A stretch of 13,951 nucleotides of DNA from JANLUX01 sp031363705 (lineage in GTDB: Bacteria > Bacteroidota > Bacteroidia > AKYH767-A > OLB10), in contig JANLUX010000042.1 of the NCBI GenBank assembly GCA_031363705.1, positions 1 to 13,951 on the forward strand, given 5' to 3'. The notes beneath the pieces were generated by a model that did not search any database, was not told where the DNA came from, and saw only the letters and a list, made by a program, of their open reading frames with translations. This document shows, piece by piece, positions 7,298 to 13,951 of this stretch. Positions within the stretch are counted from its first letter, which is position 1; each line of letters begins with the position of its first letter. The position numbers and the translations under genes were made by a program.

Positions 7298-7798
7298 ATG
7301 TACGCAAATAAAAATTTTAAAGTAACCATCATTGACGATTCACCTGCCATGGCAGAGATGATAAAAGATTTTATTAATGATAAATTTAAAGGTGCTGTAG
7401 TTACTTTGTTTTTTACTGGTGAGGAAGCGCTGAAAGGAATCTTTGAACGACCTGATGTAATTATACTTGATTATCACCTGGATTCCACTGATCCACTTGC
7501 ATTAAACGGTTTGCAGATTTTATTAAAGCTAAGAGAATTGTATGAAGATGTAACCGTAATTTTTTTAAGTGCAGAAGAAAAAGCAGAGCTTGCTGCTAAC
7601 ACCATTAAATACGGAGCTTACGATTATCTGGTAAAAAATGAAACTGCTTTTCACAGGTTGGAGATCATACTCAATAATATTTTAACGCATGGAGAGCTGA
7701 AAAAAAATCTTGGCGGACAAAAATTTTTCAATCGTTTGCTTGCTGTATTATTAGTTGCGGTTATTATTGGCTTGATTCTTTTAAAATTGAAAGGATAA
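7298..7798 (+). CDS. Stand-alone response-regulator receiver with C-terminal membrane anchor
   Basis: This 166-residue protein begins with a complete receiver (REC) domain, residues about 7-128. It has the acidic pair D13/D14, phospho-acceptor D58 in VIILDYHLD, the switch residue S91 in VIFLSAEEK and the conserved K113 in YDYLVKN. All residues needed for phosphorylation are present. There is no DNA-binding or enzymatic output domain. Instead, a short basic linker ending in FFNR is followed by one hydrophobic helix (about 147-162) and the tail KLKG, as in tail-anchored inner-membrane proteins with the receiver in the cytoplasm. No histidine kinase is nearby. It lies 45 bp after the prenyl synthase gene on the same strand and may be the last gene of that run. 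Its partner and output are unknown. Confidence 0.85.
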   Translation: MYANKNFKVTIIDDSPAMAEMIKDFINDKFKGAVVTLFFTGEEALKGIFERPDVIILDYHLDSTDPLALNGLQILLKLRELYEDVTVIFLSAEEKAELAANTIKYGAYDYLVKNETAFHRLEIILNNILTHGELKKNLGGQKFFNRLLAVLLVAVIIGLILLKLKG

Positions 7799-7900
7799 CG
7801 AAACAGCATCCTCATTGTGAGAACCAAATCAATTTCTCGCTTGACGAAAAAATTAACAAAGCTGTAACATACATTTTAAATCCGGTTTCGCAACGCAAAC

Positions 7901-7918
7901 GTATTTAGTACTAAATAC
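7901..7918. promoter_or_regulatory. Perfect 18-bp palindrome before msrA, candidate operator
   Basis: GTATTTAGTACTAAATAC reads identically on both strands over all 18 bases and ends 5 bp before the msrA ATG at 7924. Symmetry stops exactly at its edges (C at 7900, T at 7919). A perfect dyad of this size directly upstream of an oxidative-repair gene resembles sites of dimeric winged-helix repressors such as the MarR or HxlR families. No such regulator is encoded in the window, so the assignment is inference. Confidence 0.45.
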
Positions 7919-7923
7919 TATCA

Positions 7924-8613
7924 ATGAAAAACAATAATTCAATTACCTGTTTCATTTTAGCTGGTTTATTAAGTGTATCACTTTCTTCCTGTGCACAAAA
8001 GGATCATAGTCCAAACTATAAAATGAAAAATATAAAATTCGAATCTGTAAAAAATAAAAAAATGAATCAAGGAACTGAAACAGCAACATTTGGCGGAGGA
8101 TGCTTCTGGTGTGTAGAAGCTGTTTACCAGGAATTGGAAGGAGTGATTTCTGTTACCTCAGGATTTGCAGGTGGACAAAGAGAAAACCCGAGTTACGAAC
8201 AGGTTTGTTCAGGCGCTACCGGACATGCAGAAGTGGTGCAGATTGTTTATGATCCTTCCAAAATAAGTTTTGATGAATTGCTTGAAGTTTTCTGGACTGT
8301 TCATGATCCCACAACACTTAACAGGCAAGGTGCCGATGTTGGAACCCAATACCGCTCAGTAATTTTTTATCATAATGAGGAACAAAAGCAACTTGCAGAA
8401 AAATACAAGAAAGAACTGGATGCCTCCGGTGCATGGGATAATCCGGTTGTGACTGAGATTGCTCCATTCACCAAGTTTTATTCTGCCGAAAAGTATCATC
8501 AGGAATATTTTAAAAATAATGCAAACCAGCCTTATTGTTCAATGGTGATACAACCAAAGGTGGATAAGTTCAGAAAGGTTTTTAAGGATAAACTGAAAAG
8601 CCGCGTTAAATAA
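7924..8613 (+). CDS. msrA: Peptide-methionine (S)-S-oxide reductase MsrA, predicted lipoprotein
   Basis: MsrA reduces methionine-S-sulfoxide in oxidised proteins or free methionine. The catalytic motif GCFWC is at 59-63, with nucleophile C60 and a second cysteine C63. Supporting family segments are GFAGGQRENPSYEQVCSGATGHAEVV, split around the VCSG turn, then FWTVHDPT, GTQYRSVIF, and YHQEYF with NQPYCSMVIQPK near the end, where a further cysteine could resolve the disulfide. The N-terminus has a lysine, a hydrophobic stretch and the lipobox LSSC, predicting cleavage before C23 and lipid attachment, so the enzyme should act outside the inner membrane. Internal ATGs at residues 34 and 47 could give a cytoplasmic form, but the intact lipoprotein signal favours the first start. 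An 18-bp palindrome just upstream may control it. Length (229) fits MsrA plus an exported leader. Confidence 0.95.
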   Translation: MKNNNSITCFILAGLLSVSLSSCAQKDHSPNYKMKNIKFESVKNKKMNQGTETATFGGGCFWCVEAVYQELEGVISVTSGFAGGQRENPSYEQVCSGATGHAEVVQIVYDPSKISFDELLEVFWTVHDPTTLNRQGADVGTQYRSVIFYHNEEQKQLAEKYKKELDASGAWDNPVVTEIAPFTKFYSAEKYHQEYFKNNANQPYCSMVIQPKVDKFRKVFKDKLKSRVK

Positions 8614-8709
8614 AGCAAGAGAATTTTTATAGAACGGTAGAGTCAATCTCAGCCGGAATGTCTCTTGAATTACGGAGAGCTTAATCCACTATTTTCTCTC
8701 TCTATTCCC

Positions 8710-8717
8710 TATATTTG
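8710..8717 (+). promoter_or_regulatory. Bacteroidota-type -7 promoter element for the aconitase gene
   Basis: TATATTTG matches the TAnnTTTG -7 consensus of Bacteroidota housekeeping promoters exactly. It lies 47 bp before the ATG at 8765, giving a short AT-rich leader that ends in AAGGAA directly before the start codon. I find no clear TTG at the matching -33 position, so the call rests on the -7 element and its placement. Confidence 0.5.
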
Positions 8718-8764
8718 TGCCATCATAAAATCTTTATTTTTAATCACAATTTATATATAAGGAA

Positions 8765-11032
8765 ATGGCTTTCGATATAGAAATGATCCGCAAAGTTTAT
8801 GCGGAAATGCCCGCAAAAATTAAAGCTGCAAGAGAATTTCTTGGTCACCCAATGACGTTGACAGAAAAAATTCTGTATGCACATTTTCAGGATCCTCTAC
8901 CTGAGCAACCCTATCAACGCGGTAAACACTATGTTGATTTTTTACCTGACCGTGTAGGGATGCAGGATGCAACTGCACAAATGGCGTTGTTGCAGTTTAT
9001 GCAGGCTGGCAGAGATAAGGTGGCTGTGCCAAGCACTGTTCATTGCGATCATTTGATACAAGCCAAAGATGGTGCTAAGGCGGATCTCGCTACAGCAAAT
9101 GATAAGAACAAGGAAGTATATGATTTTCTTTCTTCCGTTTCCAATAAATATGGAATTGGTTTCTGGAAACCTGGAGCAGGAATTATTCACCAGGTGATAT
9201 TGGAGAATTATGCTTTTCCTGGTGGATTGATGATTGGAACTGATTCGCATACGGTGAATGCAGGCGGATTAGGAATGGTAGCTATTGGTGTGGGTGGTGC
9301 TGATGCCTGTGATGTGATGGCCGGACTGGAATGGGAATTAAAATTTCCGCGCTTGATTGGTATAAAACTTACAGGCAGGATGAGCGGTTGGACTTCTGCA
9401 AAAGATGTGATACTCAAAGTAGCAGGAATACTGACTGTGAAAGGAGGAACGGATGCGATTGTAGAATATTTCGGTGAAGGCGCTGAAAGCATTTCCTGTA
9501 CAGGCAAGGGAACCATATGCAACATGGGTGCTGAGATTGGAGCAACCACTTCTATTTTTAGTTATGATAGAAAAATGGCAGAATACCTGGTGGGAACCAG
9601 TCGTCCTGATGTAGCTCAATTAGCCGATGCGATAGAAGAACATTTGCGAGGTGACGAAGAAGTGTATGATAACCCTGCCAATTATTTTGACCAGGTGATT
9701 GAGATTAATTTATCAGAATTAGAGCCGCATGTTAACGGACCATTTACACCGGATCTTGCATTTCCCCTGAGTAAGTTTGCAGATGCAGTGAGAGAAAATC
9801 AATGGCCTCAAACCCTGGAAGTTGGTTTGATCGGAAGTTGCACTAATTCTTCTTATGAAGATATTACACGTGCTGCTTCACTTGCAAAGCAGGCAGTTGA
9901 TAAAGGGTTAAAAGCGAAGAGTGAGTTTACGATTACTCCCGGATCAGAGATGGTGCGTTATACTGTGGAACGTGATGGGTATTTAAAAATATTTGAAGAT
10001 ATGGGAGGTGTTGTTTTGGCAAATGCGTGTGGTCCTTGCATTGGTCAGTGGGCGCGGCACAGCGATGATCCTAAAAGAAAAAATTCGATCATCACTTCGT
10101 TTAACCGCAACTTCGCCAAGCGCAATGACGGTAATCCTAACACGCATGCATTTGTCGCATCACCAGAAATTGTAACCGCATTTGCATTGGCAGGTGATTT
10201 AACTTTTAACCCTGTTACTGATTATCTCACCAATGAAAAAGGCGAGAAAATAAAATTGCAGGAACCTCAGGGAATTGAATTACCATTAAAAGGTTTTGCG
10301 GTGGAAGATGCGGGTTACCAGGCACCGGCTACGGATGGCAGCAAGGTGCAGGTACTTGTTTCGCCCACATCAGACCGTTTGCAACTGCTCGATCCCTTTC
10401 CTGCATGGGAGGGTGTTGACCTGAAGGGATTAATGTTATTGATTAAAGCAAAAGGAAAATGCACCACCGATCACATCTCTATGGCCGGACCGTGGTTAAA
10501 ATTCAGAGGACATCTGGATAACATCAGTAATAACATGCTCATAGGTGCCATCAACTTTTTCAATAATGAATCTGACTCAGTAAAAAATCAGTTTACCAGT
10601 GAATACGCTTCAGTGCCTGTTGTGCAACGTGCATACAAAGCAAAAGGAATCGGATCAATAGTAGTGGGTGATGAGAATTATGGAGAAGGTTCAAGCCGTG
10701 AACATGCTGCAATGGAACCGCGTTTCCTGGGTGTGCGTGCCATACTGGTGAAATCATTTGCACGCATTCATGAAACTAATCTGAAGAAGCAGGGAATGTT
10801 AGCACTCACTTTTGCAAACAAAGCTGATTATGATTTGATATTGGAAGATGACAGGATGGACATTATTGGTCTTACCTCCTTCGCTCCCGGTGTGCAGCTA
10901 ACCGTTGTTTTAAATCATAAAGATGGCACACGCGATGAGATAAAAGTAAACCATACTTATAACGAAGGTCAGATAGAATGGTTTAAAGCAGGTGGTGCTT
11001 TGAATATTATCAGGAGCCAGGTGAATGCTTAG
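8765..11032 (+). CDS. acn: Aconitate hydratase, mitochondrial-type
   Basis: Aconitase interconverts citrate and isocitrate through cis-aconitate in the TCA cycle, using a [4Fe-4S] cluster. The 755 residues fit the mitochondrial-type subfamily rather than the longer AcnA or AcnB proteins. The three cluster cysteines are C359 (GSCTNSSYED) and C422/C425 (ACGPCIGQW), within one residue of the positions known for mammalian mitochondrial aconitase. The active-site loop GEGSSREHAAMEPR places S643 and R645 where the catalytic Ser and Arg are expected. Also visible are MIGTDSHTVNAGGLG and GAEIGATTSIF in the N-terminal domains, and CTTDHISMAGPW at the start of the swivelling C-terminal domain. The ATG at 8765 gives the expected N-terminus and follows a likely promoter. 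It is monocistronic by appearance and convergent with the next gene. Confidence 0.97.
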   Translation: MAFDIEMIRKVYAEMPAKIKAAREFLGHPMTLTEKILYAHFQDPLPEQPYQRGKHYVDFLPDRVGMQDATAQMALLQFMQAGRDKVAVPSTVHCDHLIQAKDGAKADLATANDKNKEVYDFLSSVSNKYGIGFWKPGAGIIHQVILENYAFPGGLMIGTDSHTVNAGGLGMVAIGVGGADACDVMAGLEWELKFPRLIGIKLTGRMSGWTSAKDVILKVAGILTVKGGTDAIVEYFGEGAESISCTGKGTICNMGAEIGATTSIFSYDRKMAEYLVGTSRPDVAQLADAIEEHLRGDEEVYDNPANYFDQVIEINLSELEPHVNGPFTPDLAFPLSKFADAVRENQWPQTLEVGLIGSCTNSSYEDITRAASLAKQAVDKGLKAKSEFTITPGSEMVRYTVERDGYLKIFEDMGGVVLANACGPCIGQWARHSDDPKRKNSIITSFNRNFAKRNDGNPNTHAFVASPEIVTAFALAGDLTFNPVTDYLTNEKGEKIKLQEPQGIELPLKGFAVEDAGYQAPATDGSKVQVLVSPTSDRLQLLDPFPAWEGVDLKGLMLLIKAKGKCTTDHISMAGPWLKFRGHLDNISNNMLIGAINFFNNESDSVKNQFTSEYASVPVVQRAYKAKGIGSIVVGDENYGEGSSREHAAMEPRFLGVRAILVKSFARIHETNLKKQGMLALTFANKADYDLILEDDRMDIIGLTSFAPGVQLTVVLNHKDGTRDEIKVNHTYNEGQIEWFKAGGALNIIRSQVNA

Positions 11033-11061
11033 TAAGCAGAACTATAAAATGCATAGCAAGT

Positions 11062-11076
11062 TGATTTATTAAATCA
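11062..11076. terminator. Palindrome in the convergent gap, possible bidirectional terminator
   Basis: TGATTTA (11062-11068) and TAAATCA (11070-11076) are perfect inverted copies around a single T; as a hairpin this would be a 6-bp stem with a 3-nt loop. It sits mid-way between the stop codons of two convergent genes, where a shared terminator is expected. The stem is AT-rich with no obvious T-run, so support is mainly positional. Confidence 0.28.
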
Positions 11077-11102
11077 CTGATTAGTTCCCCACACTAAAAT
11101 TA

Positions 11103-12938
11103 TTAATGACAAAGTTGGTTGTAGGTTTCTTTTGCATGAGGAACCTTCAGTTTTAAAGCGTGTTGCAAGTCAATACAAGCCTGGTTTTTATCTCCCAGAT
11201 TATATTTTATTCTTGCCCTGTTATAATACGCTTCACCAAAATCAGATTTTAATTCAATGGCTTTGTTGCAATAAGTGAGTGCCTCAGTAAATTTATTTTG
11301 CATTATATAAAGTAGCCCAAGATTATTATATGCTTTAACAAAATTCGGCTGTAGCTGAAGAGATTTGTTATAGTCACTCAATGCATCTTCGTACTTCATC
11401 GCATTCATCATCAGAATTCCCCTGTTGTTGTATGTCTCAGCATCATTGGGTTGTAGTTCAATGGCTTTATTGTAATCAGCCAAAGCCAGGTCGAACTTAT
11501 TTTGATCTCTGAATAAATTTGCGCGATTCACATATGCTGATGCATAATCGCGCTTTAACTTAATTGCATTATTATAATCATCGAGCGCTTCATTAAATCT
11601 GTTTTCATCCTTTAAAAGTGCTCCCCTGTTATTATAAGCAAGCGGTATGTCACGATTCTGGCTTATTACATCATTCCAAAGTGTCATTCCGTTTTTCCAT
11701 ACGCCACACCTTGCATATGTTTTAAAAGAAAAAAAGATGGTTGCCACAGCAAGTAGGAACAAGAGAGAAAAACGATACAAACCCAAAGTTTTATTTGAAT
11801 GCCATAGTGAATAAAACCCTTCACCTGCGAGATAAAAAATTCCAATGGAAGGAATGTAACTGTAACGATCAGCCATAATTGCATTGCCGACAGGCAGTAA
11901 TTGCAGAACAAGAAAAACAGTGATGGCAAAAAAACCGGTGCCGAAAACTATTTTTTTTGTGTAGCGCATAGAATATATAACAGCAATGAAAAGCAGGATG
12001 AATAAAAGCACATAAACATAATACCAGGGAGGGATAGACTCGCCACTGCTTACAGGATAAGGATAAAGCGCGCTTAAATGCAATGGTAAGAATAATTGTA
12101 TGATATAAGTGATGAATCCATAGCATGCAAATGCAATTCGTTCATAAAAAGGATGAAAGCCAGGATCCTGTACTGAACCGGTAGAATGCTGTGCCTTCAC
12201 AGCTATTATTCCGAAGACAAGCGAGAGTGCGAAAAAAGGAATTTTTTCCAGTAACGCGCTGCTATTAATTTTTCTTGACTTAAAATAATCTGTAAGAACT
12301 AACAAGACAGGAAGAGAAGCCGCCATTGCTTTAGAGAAAAGTGAAAGCAGAAACAGCAATAAGCAATAGAAATAAAACATCCTGTTAAATGCTTTCAGGT
12401 ATTTCATGTAACATAGATAAGAGGCAAGAAAAAAGAAAGTATAAAGCAGATCTTTTTGTTCAGAAGCCCAGGCTACCGATTCAACATGAAGGGGGTGAAT
12501 GCCGAATAATAACGCAGCTATTAAAGCTACTTCAGCTTTGTTGCTTAAAGAAAATACAACGCGGTAAACAAGAATAACAATCAGTAAATGAATGAAAAGA
12601 CTTATTACGTGATATCCAACGGGGCTTACTGAAAAAAAATCATATTCAATTGTATAAAGAAGCATGGTGAGCGGATGATAATTGCCCATTTCAAAGCGGG
12701 AAAAAATTTCTTTAAGGTTGAATTGACTTAAAAAAGGATTGTCTAAAATGTATTGATTGTCGTCCCAATTCACAAACTCATTATGGAACACAGGAAGATA
12801 AGCGATAAGTGAAATAACTAATATGATGAAAAGAAGAAGATAATATATGTAGTTAGCCTTTTTAGAAACTTTTGCTGTTTGATACTTAGCAGATGGTGGC
12901 GGTTGTTTATGTGTTTTCTTATTTTCTTTGGGTTTCAT
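11103..12938 (-). CDS. TMTC-like multi-spanning membrane protein with five TPRs, putative GT-C glycosyltransferase
   Basis: This 611-residue protein has a basic cytoplasmic N-terminus, a first TM helix (about 30-50), and then FVNWDDNQYI, with the acidic pair D59/D60 in the first external loop, as in GT-C glycosyltransferases. NYHPLTMLLYTIEY and FGIHPLHVESVAWASEQKD are typical of bacterial relatives of eukaryotic TMTC O-mannosyltransferases. Several more hydrophobic helices continue to about residue 410. Residues 429-598 are five consecutive 34-residue TPRs (encoded by 11145-11654), with recurring AYNNRG and A-x-x-DYNKAIEL patterns. Such proteins are thought to transfer sugars from lipid carriers to proteins on the external side, with TPRs contacting the acceptor; activity here is inferred. 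It stands alone, convergent with aconitase and divergent from the epimerase gene. Confidence 0.82.
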   Translation of the reverse strand: MKPKENKKTHKQPPPSAKYQTAKVSKKANYIYYLLLFIILVISLIAYLPVFHNEFVNWDDNQYILDNPFLSQFNLKEIFSRFEMGNYHPLTMLLYTIEYDFFSVSPVGYHVISLFIHLLIVILVYRVVFSLSNKAEVALIAALLFGIHPLHVESVAWASEQKDLLYTFFFLASYLCYMKYLKAFNRMFYFYCLLLFLLSLFSKAMAASLPVLLVLTDYFKSRKINSSALLEKIPFFALSLVFGIIAVKAQHSTGSVQDPGFHPFYERIAFACYGFITYIIQLFLPLHLSALYPYPVSSGESIPPWYYVYVLLFILLFIAVIYSMRYTKKIVFGTGFFAITVFLVLQLLPVGNAIMADRYSYIPSIGIFYLAGEGFYSLWHSNKTLGLYRFSLLFLLAVATIFFSFKTYARCGVWKNGMTLWNDVISQNRDIPLAYNNRGALLKDENRFNEALDDYNNAIKLKRDYASAYVNRANLFRDQNKFDLALADYNKAIELQPNDAETYNNRGILMMNAMKYEDALSDYNKSLQLQPNFVKAYNNLGLLYIMQNKFTEALTYCNKAIELKSDFGEAYYNRARIKYNLGDKNQACIDLQHALKLKVPHAKETYNQLCH

Positions 12939-13074
12939 AATAAATTCAATTTGGAACTTTGCCAGTAGTTACACAAATGGTTAAATTAAGATGAGGGACA
13001 ATTGCGAAGAAAATCAAAAAATTTGGATTACAGTGAGCAAAAATGATTATTTATAAAAAAAATAAAACTTCAGT

Positions 13075-13093
13075 AGTTTAGCATTATTAAACT
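13075..13093 (+). promoter_or_regulatory. Short inverted repeat upstream of the epimerase gene
   Basis: AGTTTA (13075-13080) and TAAACT (13088-13093) are perfect inverted copies separated by 7 bp, ending 15 bp before the ATG at 13109. The spacing suits a small operator or leader hairpin in this 170-bp divergent intergenic region. The region is very AT-rich, so chance occurrence is likely enough to keep confidence low. Confidence 0.2.
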
Positions 13094-13108
13094 TCAAGTA
13101 AAGTACTG

Positions 13109-13951
13109 ATGATTATAGAAAACAACTTTCTCCGGGTTACATGCAAACCGGAAGGTGCGGAGCTGACCAGTATTTTTCACAAGCAGCACCAGCTTGAATA
13201 TTTATGGCAGGCAGGAATTGCATGGATGAAACATGCTCCGGTACTGTTCCCGATTGTGGGTGAGCTAAAAAACAAAAGGTATTTTTATAATGACAATGAA
13301 TATAAAATGGAACGCCATGGCTTTGCACGAAACATGGTTTTTATGATTCATGAGCAAAGTGATGAACATATTACTTACCGCTTAGTAGCTGATAAAAACA
13401 CGCAACAGGCATACCCGTTTCTTTTCACATTTGATATTAAATACAGTATTGATAAGGAAACACTTGCTGTTGATTACATCATCCACAATCCCGATAAAAA
13501 AGATTTACTGTTTTCTGTTGGAGCACATCCTGCTTTTAAAATTCCTTTGACTGATCGTGATGCTTATGACGATTATTATCTTGAATTTGAAAAAGAGGAA
13601 ACCGCTGACCGCTGGTTATTGCAAAACGGATTGATTGATAAAGCTGCTGAATCTTTTTTCAATAAAACCAAAACATTGCCATTGCAAAAAAAATTATTTT
13701 ATGATGATGCACTGGTATTTAAAAACCTTGCCTCAACTGTTATCTCTATAAAAAATAAAAACAATGCACACGGGCTGCATTTTAGGTTTGAAGGTTTCCC
13801 TTACTTCGGTATATGGGCTGCAAAGGATGCTGATTTCGTTTGCCTTGAACCATGGCACGGCATTGCAGATTCAGTAAACAGTGATGAGCAGCTGGAAAAC
13901 AAAGAAGGAATTATCCGCTTAGCCACGGATAAAACTTTTAAATGCAGGTAT
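13109..13951 (+). CDS. Aldose 1-epimerase family protein (LacX-like), 3' end cut by the window
   Basis: An open frame of 281 codons runs without a stop from the ATG at 13109 to the last base, so the C-terminus lies outside the window; family members of this type are about 285-295 residues, so little is missing. Aldose 1-epimerases interconvert alpha and beta anomers of hexoses such as glucose and galactose, on a beta-sandwich fold. The expected residues are present: R69/H70 in MERHGFAR, H140 in SVGAHPAFKIP, and E247 in VCLEPWHGIAD as the likely catalytic base. PVLFPIVGELKN also matches the LacX-like branch more than classical GalM, so substrate range is uncertain. No signal peptide is seen, suggesting a cytoplasmic enzyme. 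It is divergent from the TPR membrane protein with 170 bp between them. Confidence 0.88.
   Translation, partial: MIIENNFLRVTCKPEGAELTSIFHKQHQLEYLWQAGIAWMKHAPVLFPIVGELKNKRYFYNDNEYKMERHGFARNMVFMIHEQSDEHITYRLVADKNTQQAYPFLFTFDIKYSIDKETLAVDYIIHNPDKKDLLFSVGAHPAFKIPLTDRDAYDDYYLEFEKEETADRWLLQNGLIDKAAESFFNKTKTLPLQKKLFYDDALVFKNLASTVISIKNKNNAHGLHFRFEGFPYFGIWAAKDADFVCLEPWHGIADSVNSDEQLENKEGIIRLATDKTFKCRY

Noticed and set aside
7298..7798. Reading the receiver protein as a DNA-binding response regulator
   Set aside because: The receiver fills most of the protein and is followed only by a linker and a TM helix; no helix-turn-helix is present.
7870..7877. TACATTTT as a -7 promoter element for msrA, with TTG at 7841-7843 as the -33 element
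   Set aside because: The last base of the -7 motif does not match and the 26-bp spacing is longer than expected.
8661..8680. TCTC/GAGA inverted repeat after msrA as a terminator
   Set aside because: The stem is four pairs with a loop of about ten bases and no T-run, which is not better than chance.
11145..11654. Possible tandem DNA repeat on the minus strand
   Set aside because: The 102-bp periodicity reflects five TPR motifs in the protein; the DNA copies are diverged and no longer a simple repeat.
13075..13951. Treating the right end as non-coding because no stop codon is present
   Set aside because: The frame from 13109 is open to the last base and has clear aldose 1-epimerase motifs, so it is a gene cut by the window edge.

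Overview
The window looks like a chromosomal segment of a Bacteroidota bacterium, probably near the Chitinophagales/Sphingobacteriales. This is inferred from the AT-rich DNA with short intergenic gaps, the absence of clear Shine-Dalgarno sequences before most genes, a TAnnTTTG-type -7 promoter element before the aconitase gene, a mitochondrial-type aconitase, and a GC-rich hairpin repeat of a kind I associate with this phylum. I see no rRNA, tRNA, CRISPR array, transposase or phage gene.

Region by region. (1) 1-1821, minus strand: a radical SAM/SPASM protein with a GTG start is followed by purH. The purH reading frame carries a palindromic repeat in frame. It then stops just after the IMP cyclohydrolase domain, inside a second repeat-like sequence at the window edge. 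(2) 1912-4302, plus strand and divergent from region 1: a large RND/MMPL-family membrane exporter. (3) 4443-7798, plus strand: a compact run of rfbA (dTDP-glucose synthesis), an extended-SDR nucleotide-sugar enzyme, a polyprenyl diphosphate synthase and a small receiver-domain protein with a C-terminal membrane anchor. The first three fit cell-envelope glycan and isoprenoid or lipid-carrier supply. (4) 7924-8613: a lipoprotein-type MsrA, with a perfect 18-bp palindrome just before its start codon. (5) 8765-11032: aconitase behind a recognisable promoter element. (6) 11103-12938, minus strand and convergent with aconitase: a TMTC-like multi-spanning membrane protein with five C-terminal TPRs, a candidate GT-C glycosyltransferase. 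(7) 13109-13951: an aldose 1-epimerase-family gene that runs off the right edge.

Most genes are ordinary housekeeping or envelope genes, and I do not see a clear new multi-gene system. The signals most worth a second look are the two repeats in purH, the membrane-anchored stand-alone receiver, and the palindrome in front of msrA. All functions are read from motifs by eye; no database search was run.
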